Shown in pieces: positions 13,510 through 24,618 of a DNA stretch of 64,000 bases. Made by a program: the position numbers and the translations under genes. The first letter of the stretch is position 1. Each line of letters starts with the position of its first letter. Origin of the DNA: Neofusicoccum parvum (Eukaryota; Ascomycota; Dothideomycetes; Botryosphaeriales; Botryosphaeriaceae). The stretch covers positions 1,054,001 through 1,118,000 of the forward strand of contig CP087217.1 of the NCBI GenBank assembly GCA_020912385.1, in the 5' to 3' direction. The notes beneath the pieces were generated by a model. That model did no database searches. It was not told the origin of the DNA and saw nothing but the letters and a program-made list of their open reading frames with translations.

Positions 13510-14294
13510 TGTTTATCGAAAGTGGGAGGCAGCGGTGTCGCCGGCTGGAGCGGGGTGATAAGTCGCAAGAGTTAGCGCCCGCGTGCCATTGCACCGTCCA
13601 GGTAGCTGTGCGACTGCAGGCGGCCCAATGGTGGAGCACGGGCGGCGGTGGAGGTGCCGGAGGTGTGGACAGGTCCGCGTGAGGTGAGCCGACGGGCGCG
13701 GGCGCGGTGCGAGTTTTGCGAGCGGAGCGCGGGTGCGCAGACGTCAGGTAGGCGGGCACAAGTGGCGGGTGCTGAGTGCTGCACGGAAGGCGCAGCTGCG
13801 GGCGGGCGTGCGGCGTTGCGGTGCAGCGGCAGGCGGTGTTGATGGTTGGGGCGTGTTGACGCGCACGCGGCGATGCGCTCCGGCGGCCAGTCGCTGACTC
13901 TTGCATGCGGCGGCGGCGCTGGGGCTGCGACAAAGCAAAGCCTCATCCGCGGCGCAGAAAAGGGTCTGCGCTGACCGCCCGCCGCATGCAGCTAGCGTGG
14001 CGGCGGCCGGGGCCTGCGCCAGCCCCGGTGGGGTCGCGCATCCCACGGCAGGGTTATCGTAGGAGCTCGCCGGCGGCCATTCTAGCCATGCTGCTGCTGC
14101 ACCACCCGGGCACGAGGGCAGTATCTCAGGAACCCACTATATACGCTCCCCGGCCGCCGCCGTCTCCTGGGCTCTGCTTCTCCGCTCGCTCCCCCGCTCC
14201 CTCGCCCGCCGGCCTCCCGTCTTGCCCGCCCTGAACCACCGAGAACCACCGTCGTCTGCCCTGCCAAAGCTTTTACCACCCTTCTCAGCCCGCA
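13510..14294. promoter_or_regulatory. Divergent WAPL/FUR1 intergenic region
   Basis: 785 bp of GC-rich DNA between the two start codons, so it must contain both promoters. A pyrimidine-rich stretch (about 14160-14285) directly precedes the FUR1 start, as is common for fungal housekeeping promoters. No ORF here has protein-family support. Confidence 0.5.
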
Positions 14295-15201
<907 letters not shown>

Positions 15202-16184
15202 ACCCATAATCAAGAAAACGTGATAATATCCTACCCCTCTTGTTTATAAGCAACGGCTCTTCAATAGAGGCCAGCGGGAGGTCATATTATCTGCACTGGA
15301 GACATCCATCGCGCAGACCGACACGCGTTTGCGCAATATCTTTCGTCCAGATCAAGACCTCAATTCGGGTGAAGAAGCTTGCAAGGGATCTCTGGGTTCA
15401 GAAGGCATTTGAATCAAAGGGGCTGCTACTATACATCAGTGAGCTCAGGATACTCATGGACCCTGTCAGTGTGACAATCGAATGGCCTGAAACGGAAGTA
15501 TGCGCATTGCATCACAAACAATGACGTGCAGATCAAGCTTGTCCTGAAGCGCATTGCTGTTTCGATCTTGGTTTGAGCTCCGGTACAACGGAAATCTGTA
15601 TGCTCGGTAGGCAATCGAAACAGAAAACGATTGGCGCAAGATACATGCATGAATGCTTAGGCGGTTTTCGGTAGATCCTTGCCATGTTGCCTCCAATTCA
15701 ACAGTCAGATGGGTTGTCGAATGAGAATATCTTTGCTCGCATCTTTGCTACGTTTTTGTACCCAGATGGACACTTGAATCCACAATGCATAGTTGACCCG
15801 CTCTTGTAATACGACTTGAACACCTTTCCGTGACTTTTTGGCCAAGAGCGCTATCAGGTTTCTGTAGATTGTAACGCATACAAGATTTTCTATGGAAACT
15901 GTATGCATGCATAATTTTGATTGTCCGTGTCTGAAAGATGCCCTGTATGCGCCAAAGCAGTGGCGCTCCGATTTTCGAGAAGCTGACCAATAAGTGCCGG
16001 TTTGGCATGCCACGAATTGCTCCTCCACCACCAGACGCCTGAACTCCGCCTTTGCTAGCTAGGCCATCTGATTAGAGCCTGCGAACTGCATACGTGAAAG
16101 GCACCCGCTCAGCAGGAAATGTCCCATTCCGAACCGTCAGAACCATGCCGCTTTCTTTTAAATGAACCACTTCCACAGCCTTAT
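15202..16184. other. Convergent 3' region of FUR1 and ELF1
   Basis: 983 bp between two stop codons, visibly richer in A+T than the flanking genes. Short frames occur on both strands, none with family resemblance. It is longer than needed for two fungal 3' UTRs, so part may be an old insertion, but I see no repeat boundaries. Confidence 0.4.
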
Positions 16185-16803
16185 TCAGTCATCGTCGGCA
16201 TAGTCGCCCTCGGCATCCACTCCGTCGTCGTCGATGAAGTCGTCTGGGTCTTCTCCGCGGCGACCACCGGCAGGTTGTCCTCGTGAGAGCGATCCAGGCT
16301 CGCGGTAAGCCTTGCCACCGGCGGCGCCAGCTTCTCCTTCGGCGACGGCGTCACAGGCGTCCACCCAGTCGTAGTAGACGTCGACAGGCGCGGAGAGAGC
16401 TGAGCAAACATGCTGTCAGGGCAACGTATGACCAATAGTGTCGAGCGCATAGGAACCCACCGTTGATGTTGCACTGGAACGACACGCCGCACACCTTGCA
16501 AGAGAGGTTGCCGATGGCGGCTTTCTTGTCCAGTTTCACACTGATCGAGTTCTCATGGTTGCAGAAAAGACATTGGAAGGTGGTCGACAGGACCTCTTTC
16601 TGGAAGCGCACGGCGCGTTAGCGTGCTGGTGTTTGTGCGCGCGGCGCGCAGCATGCGAGCGGGTGCGGGCGACGGCGGCGGCGGGCTGCGTTTACCTTCT
16701 TGGCCGGGCCGGGCTTCTTCGCCGCCTTCTTGCGTTTACCCTGCGGTTCGGTGAGCAGCGAGCGCGGCAGGAAGCGGGTGGGAGAAGGCTGTTATCGCAC
16801 CAT
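16185..16803 (-). CDS. ELF1: Transcription elongation factor ELF1 (zinc-ribbon)
   Basis: Elf1 travels with RNA polymerase II, binding across the DNA entry channel and helping passage through nucleosomes. Four exons: complement(16801-16803), (16696-16740), (16461-16599) and (16185-16399), giving 133 aa. The first coding exon is only the ATG: the donor GTGCGA follows immediately, and exon 2 begins with GGT AAA CGC, giving the invariant basic N-terminus [10 protein letters not shown]. The zinc ribbon uses C26/C29 and C50/C53 (CLFC and CKVC). The conserved block [12 protein letters not shown] follows, then an acidic Asp-rich tail. Lies on the opposite strand between FUR1 and URC1. Confidence 0.93.
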
Positions 16804-17305
16804 GTCTGCAGTGTGGTGGTGATAGTGGGTGAGGGAGCGGGTAGTTGGTACGCGCTTTGTCAAAGAATGGCTGACGTAGAACCGAAAGCCGCAGGGCGGT
16901 CAGCGCCGGCGCGCTGCTGAGCGCCCCGCCGCCGCCGGCTATCTGGACAGGGGTCGCGCCGCCGGCCACGCCAAAAGGCGCGAGGGCGCGTCTCCCCTCA
17001 GCTCGATAGCACATGACCGACGCATTAGGTAGCTTCTATCTGCGCCAGCCACGAATACAAAAGGCCCCTTGCAGCTCGAGCCGCAGTCCGCCTGCATCTC
17101 GTCTCTCCAGGTCTCCCTTTTCCCCTCCGACACCTCGTGCTCCGCGAACGCTTCCGATCGCGCCGCGGATAAGCGCAGCTTTGTCTCCCCTCCCGGCGTT
17201 AGATACATTGCCTTGTTTCTAGGAGCGTGACAATCGCCAATCGGGGCTGAAGATCGCTTGCTCCACGGCTTTCTGCAGCTTCTTCTGTCAAACCTCGCTC
17301 CAGCC
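16804..17305. promoter_or_regulatory. Divergent ELF1/URC1 promoter with GATA-factor-type sites
   Basis: 502 bp between the two start codons. Three HGATAR matches lie within about 100 bp: AGATAG on the minus strand at 16939-16944, CGATAG on the plus strand at 17004-17009 and AGATAG on the minus strand at 17036-17041. A further GATAA core sits at 17168-17172. HGATAR is the binding consensus of fungal nitrogen-regulatory GATA factors (AreA/Nit2). A stretch of this length is expected to hold one or two such sites by chance, so the cluster is suggestive only. Confidence 0.4.
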
Positions 17306-19393
17306 ATGTCCTCAAATCCAGACGTTCCTGCCCTTCTGGGCGAGATCATGTCCAGCCTCAAGGCGCTGCAGCAGGACAACGTCCAGCTCTCGTCACAGGT
17401 TGATGCGATCAACGGCCGTGTCAACATGCTCGCGGGAATCAAGCAAGTCCAAGATACCGCAGACGCTGCGGCGAATGGCCAGGCCTCCGCCGCAGCAGCG
17501 AAGGACGACACCAAGCCGTCTGAAAGCGTGAAGGCCGTCAGTGAACAGTATGATGCCGGTGCTGCCGAGGCGGCCGCTCGTCGGTCCAGTGTTTCGCTCA
17601 ACAAGATCATCTTGACCTCCTACCCCGGCCAAGCTGGCGTTGACCCGCTGCCGATGCAATGGGGCCACGTTGATCCGGCGGTGCGCGGCCCCGTCGTCGT
17701 TTCCCGCCATGCCAACACCATCAGAAGGAGGAACGGTACGTCAGCGTGTTATGCGGACTGTGCATGAACGAAGCTTACGATTGATTGCAGCGATCGGTGC
17801 CCACGGCGGCTCGTACTCTATCTACCACGCCCTGGCTGTTGCGAGCAAGAACTTGGACATCAGCCACAAGCCCGATTTCACCAACACCGAGCCTGCCGTG
17901 GACATTGGGCCGTTCCCTCAATGGAGCGATCCCAAGAAGATCGTATCGATGGACCCACTTGGGCATCTGGCGCCGTGGCTCTACAAGGAACACATTGATA
18001 AGGACGGCGTCGAGATTAGGCCGACGATAGCGGTGACGAAGGCGCACATGAGACTGCCGGAGCTTGAGGAAAGCGTCAGGAAAGGCCGCCTCGTTCCGGA
18101 CGGGAAGATCTGCCTCAATGAAACCGGGGAACTGGCGGTCACGAAGTTCGCCGTTGAGCCTGTTTGGTATCTGCCCGGCGTTGCCGAGCGATTTGGAATC
18201 GGTAAGCGTTGCATGGCACGGCCTCGGTCAGCGTAGCATTTACTAACTGCTCCATGTAGATGAGGGAACTCTGCGCCGGACGTTGTTTGAGGAGACGGGC
18301 GGCTCGTACCCGGAGCTGATCACCAGAAGCGACATCAAGCTGTTCCTGCCTCCGATTGGCGGATTGACCGTCTATGTCTTCGGTGATCCTGCCAAGATGT
18401 CCAACCCAGACGTCCGCCTTGCTCTCCGTGTGCACGACGAGTGCAACGGCAGCGATGTTTTCGGTTCCGACATCTGCACATGTCGGCCCTACCTGATCTT
18501 CGGCATCGAAGAGGCTGTAAAAGAGGCGCAGAAGGGCGGCAGCGGAGTCGTGATTTACTTCCGCAAGGAAGGCCGCGCGCTAGGGGAGGTCACCAAGTAC
18601 CTTGTTTACAATGCTCGTATGTTTCAACGAATGAATGAAACGTTTGGTGATGGCAGCAGAAGGCTAATTTGTGGCGACAGGCAAACGTGGCACCGATCGT
18701 ACGTGTCCCATGGGGAAGGTGGTGATAGTGTGAAACGGCTAATCGGTGGTAGGGGCGAGCGAATACTTCAAACGGACGGAAAACATCGCCGGAGTGAAGG
18801 TTTGTATCTGCAACACCATTAGTCGGCAGATCCTTCGCTGACGTGCTCTCACCGCAGGACATGCGTTTCCAGGCGCTCATGCCAGACGTGAGCACCCAGC
18901 GCCCCCTCTTCTCGTCGTGTGATTACTGACCGCACCTCTCGCGGAGCACAGATTCTGCACTGGCTCGGCATCACGAAGATTGACAGGATGCTCAGCATGT
19001 CCAAGTACGCTGTCGCCGCGCCCCGCACTCTACGTGTAGCAGTAACTGACGCCTGCGACAGCATGAAGCATGACGCTATAGTGGAGCAAGGGATACCGAT
19101 TCATGAACGGGTTCCGATCCCCGATGAGATGATTCCAGAGGACAGCCGGGTGGAGATTGACGCGAAGATCCATGCTGGATATTGTAGGCGATCCCAATTC
19201 CCATTGCTTGACTCGCGTTCCACGTGGTGCGGTGCAACGGCTGACAGGCCCCAAGTCACGACAGGAAAGGTTATGAGCCTGGAGGAGCTGAACAGCGTGC
19301 AGGGCCGTGCATGGGATGACGTTGATGTGAGTGGTCAAAACAAGGCATGGTTTGGGACGCGCGACGCCGCTGACACACAAACCACAGCATTAA
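17306..19393 (+). CDS. URC1: Uracil catabolism protein URC1 (GTP cyclohydrolase II-like)
   Basis: Member of the fungal Urc1/Urg1 family, related to GTP cyclohydrolase II and required in Lachancea kluyveri for using uracil as nitrogen source; the exact reaction is not established. Ten exons: 17306-17735, 17791-18201, 18260-18616, 18681-18698, 18753-18799, 18858-18887, 18952-19004, 19062-19183, 19256-19326 and 19388-19393, total 514 aa. The cyclohydrolase II zinc site is clear: His339-Asp-Glu-Cys342 with Cys353 and Cys355 in the HDECNGSDVFGSDICTC block, followed by the catalytic-type RKEGRALGEV. The N-terminus is a short coiled-coil-like region. Exons of 18, 30 and 6 nt are needed to keep the family sequence continuous; the last encodes only the final His and stop. 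Confidence 0.9.
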
Positions 19394-20687
19394 TTTGCAC
19401 GCCCCGCTGGCGCTGGGGCCGCGATGGGCCGCTGGGCCGCTGGGCTGCTGGGGGAGGAGGAGGAGGCACGGTTGCTCTTTGCGGGGGAGCACACGGGAGG
19501 GGCAGGGGCGAGGGGGCATGGATGCGAATGGTGGGATTTAGATTCTGCTATCTCGGAGCCGCGGCCGCATTGGCGGAACAGATGCTCGTACTAGAAAGCG
19601 CAGCGCGGAGGCTAGAAGCAGTTGCCGCTGATCCAATCCCGCCTCGCTGCGCCGTGTCGGCATCAGCGGATGCGCGTACCTTAAAGAACCCATGCGTCCC
19701 AGGCGGCGCTGGAGTGGCCCGGCCCGAAAGGCGGCGGCGCTCGATTGTCGCGATCAAAAGCCGGTGAGAGGGCGGCGGGGCAGCGGCGGCCGAGCGAGGT
19801 GGCAGCCACCAGCACATGCGCGCGCTTCCGATAGAGCGGCGCCCGCCCGTCGACGACGATGGAAGCGAGTCGTCTGACCGGCGGCGCAACGGCCAAGGTA
19901 CGCGCGTGGCATGCGAGTCAGGCTCGCGGCGTTCCAGGTGGAGGTGAAGGGATCCTTACGTGTCGGATGCTAGTTTGCCCCCGGCACCACACCAGGCTGC
20001 GGGCGGACGGTCGGCTCGAAGCCGCGACGCCAACGCAATCCAGGCTAGCGGCTCTTGCGGCGCGCCCATGGGAGATGCTGGCGGGCTCGCGGCAATGGGC
20101 TGACCAGCCCGGCCAGCCTGACACGCTGCGCGGCCGTCGCGGGCGGGCCAAATCGGCCGAATGCGACGCAGCAGGCGCGTCGAGCCGCCGTCGATACGGG
20201 CGGCGCTGCCCCGATGATGGCCGGGCTGGGGCAGGCTGGCCCACCGAGCCCAGTCATCAGGGGTTCTGGAACGGCGATTATCCAGAGGGGCCACAGGGCA
20301 GCGCCGCTGTGGCATGGCCTTCCCCACCTGCCGGCCAGGCGTGCTCACAGCTCACCGCACAGCAGAGCTTATGCACCAGCCCTGCCCGCGTATAAACGTT
20401 TGACAGCGCACCGAGGCTCGCTCCTGCGACCAAGTCCACGTCTTCCAGCGCCGGCCACATCCCGCCCATTGGTCCTAGCCAAAACCGGTTATTCAACGCG
20501 TGCAGTCCCGGGTGCCCGCATATCAAGGCTGCATCCCCAGCGCACATCTGCCGCCCGCCAGTCTATCAGATCCTCCCAAGCCACCACGCGACGAGCAATA
20601 GCTGCCGGACACCTGCTGCTCTCCTCACTTCGCATTCCACCAACGCCGCCATCGCCTACATATCTGCACGCCGACCCCACCGTCGCC
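19394..20687. other. GC-rich gene-free stretch
   Basis: 1.29 kb between URC1 and the next plus-strand gene. It contains runs such as GGGGGAGGAGGAGG near 19450. The long open frame that starts at 20055 becomes protein-like only after the ATG at 20688, so I treat the upstream part as 5' leader and promoter. Confidence 0.5.
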
Positions 20688-21186
20688 ATGGCGAGCAAGT
20701 TCTACATCCAGATGCCTCCCACCCAGACGCCGAAGCAGCCCTCGTCGCGCCGCTCACCACTCACGCCGTCGAGCCCCGGTGTCTCGCCACCCTCGCTGAC
20801 CGCGCATAACTCCTGCGCCTCGAGGCACGACGCCGGCGTCCACCCGGCCAGGGCAACCGCAATCCTCACCAGAATGGCCTCCAACGGGTCGCGGAGGTCC
20901 TCGGATCCCACAAGCACCCCTCAGTCTCCTGGTACGTGGACACTCCAGCGCTGGACACCTGCACGTTTTCTAACGTCCGTCGCAGAGGAGCGTTCAAGTA
21001 TCAACTCAGACTCGTCAGACTACTGGCACCACGGCAGCAAAGAAGGTTTGTCGCCCAAGTCGCCCTGCCGCCCGCTCGCCCTGCTAACTCTGCATTGCAG
21101 CCGGCGGATACATCAGCTTTCCCGACTTTGAGAAGTACTGCTCGTCAAGTCAGGACAACGACGGCTACCAGGACGAGCGAACATGA
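20688..21186 (+). CDS. Hypothetical small Ser/Pro-rich protein
   Basis: I do not recognise this protein. Three exons, 20688-20931, 20986-21045 and 21101-21186, keep one frame and encode 129 aa. Support for a real gene: an ATG in perfect context (GCCATGGCG), two introns of 54 and 55 bp with good donors and acceptors, and a change from a Ser/Thr/Pro-rich N-terminus (TPKQPSSRRSPLTPSSPG) to an aromatic/acidic C-terminus (GGYISFPDFEKYC). The Pro-directed Ser/Thr motifs suggest phosphorylation. No signal peptide or membrane segment is visible. Confidence 0.6.
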
Positions 21187-22256
21187 GAAGCCGCCCTCGG
21201 CATTACGTCCATGGTCGGCGACAACTCCACTCCAACACTGGATTTTTTTTTCCAATCATCCCAGGAACATCTTCCTTCTTCGACGCGTCGCAGAATTTGC
21301 GAAACGCGACTATTCACCCACCATCCTTGACCCGGACTCCAGGCATGTACCGTGGTCGGGACTTTTTCCGGACGGCTGCATATCTAAGCAGCCATTCCCG
21401 GTAGGCAGGAGATATCCGAATGGCGTTCCGGAGTTTTCAGACGGTTTGTGCAAGCATCGTGCATCATCTATCCCAGCATACAGCTGTGGCACTTGAGGGG
21501 TCGGGGACCATCTGGGGAGCGGCAAACGGGCTGGGGAGGGATTACCCATGATGACGCAGGCAGCGCACTGGGATACAACACAATTAAGAACTTTAATAAA
21601 ACACGGCTTACAGAGCCCGCTGCTTCTTTCAGCCAACCACTGCACCTACATTGCGCTTTTGCTTTGCAAACTGTGACGTCGTCGACCGAGCGACGCCCGG
21701 CACCCGGCGGGGTTTCGGTCGGCCTGGACTGCGCCCGTCGGTCCTGGGTCAGAGTTTTCCACAACAGAGCTTGAGCGTCATGAGGGACGGCACAGCGACG
21801 AAACACGGAGAGTGCGCCGCCCGGTGATAGCCGTCGGCTGAAGAATTCCTGTCGCTGGATGCGCCGTCGGCGCAGCACACAGAGACGTAGGCAGTTGACG
21901 CGTGAAGTGCCTGAGGATCGGCGACCGGTCAGGTAATGGCGTTCCGGTGAGCAGCGCTGCCAGGGAACCCGCTGCCAAAGAATAATGGGGCGCAGCTGGC
22001 GCTACTTCAGCCACCAAGCACCACGTGAAGTGGCGGTGGCGTGCAAACCGTGCAAACCGTGCAAACAGCCGGCCGGGCCTGGCGGCGGGCGCGTGCGCTT
22101 GGCGGGTCCCGGTGCGCGGCAGAATTAGCGGGTCAATAGTTTCCCCGGTTTACCGAGGCCGCACTTTGGCGATTTTCCTTCGCCAGTTGCAGACGCCGCA
22201 ATCAGCGACGACGACCACGACAATCCGCCCACCGACACCACACACAGGTTGCAACC
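21187..22256. other. Intergenic, RPS1 promoter
   Basis: 1.07 kb holding the 3' UTR of the small unknown gene and the promoter of the ribosomal protein S1 gene. A TGCAAACCG-type short triplication (GTGCAAACCGTGCAAACCGTG) lies near 22043-22063. No convincing coding sequence. Confidence 0.5.
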
Positions 22257-23188
22257 ATGGCTGTCGGCAAGAACAAGCGTTTGTCAAAGGGCAAGAAGGG
22301 TATCAAGAAGAGGCAGGATGCCTTCGCCAAGAAGGATTGGTACTCCGTCAAGGCTCCCTCGACCTTCGCCATCAGAGAGTACGGCGCATGCAGCTCCAGC
22401 CTCCGCATCGCAATCGCTTACGCATTCGCAGTGTTGGCAAGACTCTCGTCAACCGGACGACTGGTCTGAAGAACGCGAACGACGCTCTTAAGGGCCGTAT
22501 CTTCGAGGTTTCCCTGGCCGATCTCCAGAAGGACGAGGACCACGCCTTCCGCAAGGTCAAGCTCCGCGTCGACGAGATCCAGGGCAAGAACTGCCTGACC
22601 AACTTCCACGGTCTCGACTTCACCTCGGACAAGCTCCGCTCGCTGGTCCGGAAATGGCAGTCGCTGATTGAGGCCAACGTCGTCGTCAAGACCACCGACG
22701 ACTACCTCATCCGCCTCTTCTGCATTGCCTTCACCAAGCGCCGCCCCAACCAGATCCGCAAGACCACCTACGCCGCCTCGTCCCAGATCCGCGCGATCCG
22801 CAAGAAGATGACCGAGATCATGTCCCGCGAGGCTTCCAGCTGCACCCTCTCCCAGCTCACCACCAAGCTCATCCCCGAGGTCATTGGCCGTGAGATCGAG
22901 AAGGCCGCCCAGGGCATCTACCCCCTCCAGAACGTACGTTTTTGGGCCACAATGGATCGGAGAAGCACAGTCATGGTTAACGAAGGAACAGGTCCACGTC
23001 CGGAAGGTCAAGCTGCTCAAGCAGCCCAAGTTCGACCTTGGTGCTCTCCTCACCCTCCACGGCGAGTCGACTCACGATGAGTCTGGCCAGAAGGTATGCA
23101 GAATCCACTGGACTGAGAATGTCTGTCATGCTAATAGACTACGCAGGTTGAGCGTGAGTTCAAGGAGACTGTTTTGGAGAACGTCTAA
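22257..23188 (+). CDS. RPS1: 40S ribosomal protein S1 (eS1, S3Ae)
   Basis: Component of the small ribosomal subunit near the mRNA exit/platform. Four exons, 22257-22378, 22432-22933, 22992-23093 and 23147-23188, give 255 aa, the expected length. The start [19 protein letters not shown] matches the family's basic N-terminus, [11 protein letters not shown] and [13 protein letters not shown] flank intron 1, and exon 2 carries the globular core ([20 protein letters not shown]). The C-terminus KETVLENV is family-like. Intron 1 restores the conserved RDVGKT junction in phase 2. Confidence 0.96.
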
Positions 23189-24618
23189 GCGTTTTAGGGA
23201 TGGACGGGTTGTCACGACGGTCGGGTTCTGCTCTTTCTTAAAGGCATCAAAAAGGTGTTATCGTTTGAATCGAAAATCAGAGCAAAAAGAAGCCCGATTT
23301 CAATTTCCATCTCTCCTAGTGCTTCCAGTGATCGGTCAACGGACAGCCTACAGGCGTACACGGGAGGGCTGCATGCTCCGCTGGACTCGAAGGCACATGC
23401 ACCGGCGAGCGCGGTCGCCGTTACCCGGCACCCCTGCGACAGGATAAGCAGTGTAATCCGATTTCTTTTCGTCCAAACCTTGGTCTATCGTGTTGCTACG
23501 AGGCTGTTTACTTTCTCAGGGTTCCGTGTCAGTATGCAGGTACGGCAGGTACGGTGCGGAGATGCAAGCCGTCCGGCGCAGGGTTTGTTATCACGCGGGA
23601 GATATCCACCAGCATTGACATAGATACGTTCTCCGCTATTCCCGAGTTTTCACAGAGGTATTCTGTCCGCTAGCCGCCGTCGCGAGAGGGGTAAGGTGCA
23701 CATGCGGTTGGTGATTCGCCCACGTCCTCGAAAGCCACGACTGCTAGTGTTTCAACGGTCACCTGCAGCGGGTTTTATCGGCAGCGTAATGCTGGAGGAT
23801 GCTGGAGGTGGTTGGGAAAGTCAAGATGGTGTTAACTTCGTATCTCCGCACGGAAACGGTCCGGCAGGCGTGGTTTTTTTGCCTTTGGAGATCCGGTGTC
23901 AAGTATATGGGCGGAGGAGTCAGTGGGCGGCTGGTGAAGTTTGAGTTCTCGATAAAGTACAATTCGGGATTTTGGGGGAAACCGATGTTGTCCTTGTCGC
24001 CGCAGTCATGCGTCCCTTGCGAACGCCGGGTGCGCCTGATCGACCAGGTCGCAGGGCTCTTCCAGGTGAGGAGACGGCTTGGCAGGTAGCGAGGACATGC
24101 AGCTGTTCGTGGCTTTGTACTCGTACGACTTTCGACATCCTTCACATGGGCGGGTTCCGGGGGTGCTCGAATGCGTTCACGTGCTGCATGGTGGCTTTGT
24201 GACCTCGGGGTGCGGCGCATAGGTACGCGTGGGAACGGGCCTCCTGCGATGATGCACGAGGACAGGCCGCAGATGAGGCGGCGGCGGTACACGAAGGCAC
24301 TTCGAGCACAGCTGCAGGACTCACTCAGACAGGCGAAATGCACGACCTGGGCGACCTCTGGGTTTTGGGAACATGTTCCATTACAGAAAATGCTACAATA
24401 CATCGTGACAGTGTGGTATGGTGGTTGACGGACTGACCTCATAGCATTTTTTATCGAAGTCCGCGATAAGGCGAGAGGCGGCACAATCTCCAGCACGCCG
24501 TTCCAGTCCTTCGCGCCACGCACACCATCGTCCTGCTCGACCAACCATACCTGCCGCACCCCTAACCTACCGCCGACCGGACCTCGCGACATGCGCTGAC
24601 ATCCAGAACGGTCGCGAA
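23189..24618. other. Intergenic, P5B ATPase promoter
   Basis: 1.43 kb. A 427-codon minus-strand frame (23759-25042) crosses this stretch and the ATPase 5' exons, but is Arg/Ser/Pro-rich with no family features, so I take it as a shadow. Immediately upstream of the ATPase start is ATG CGC TGA at 24591-24599, a possible two-codon upstream ORF. Confidence 0.45.
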
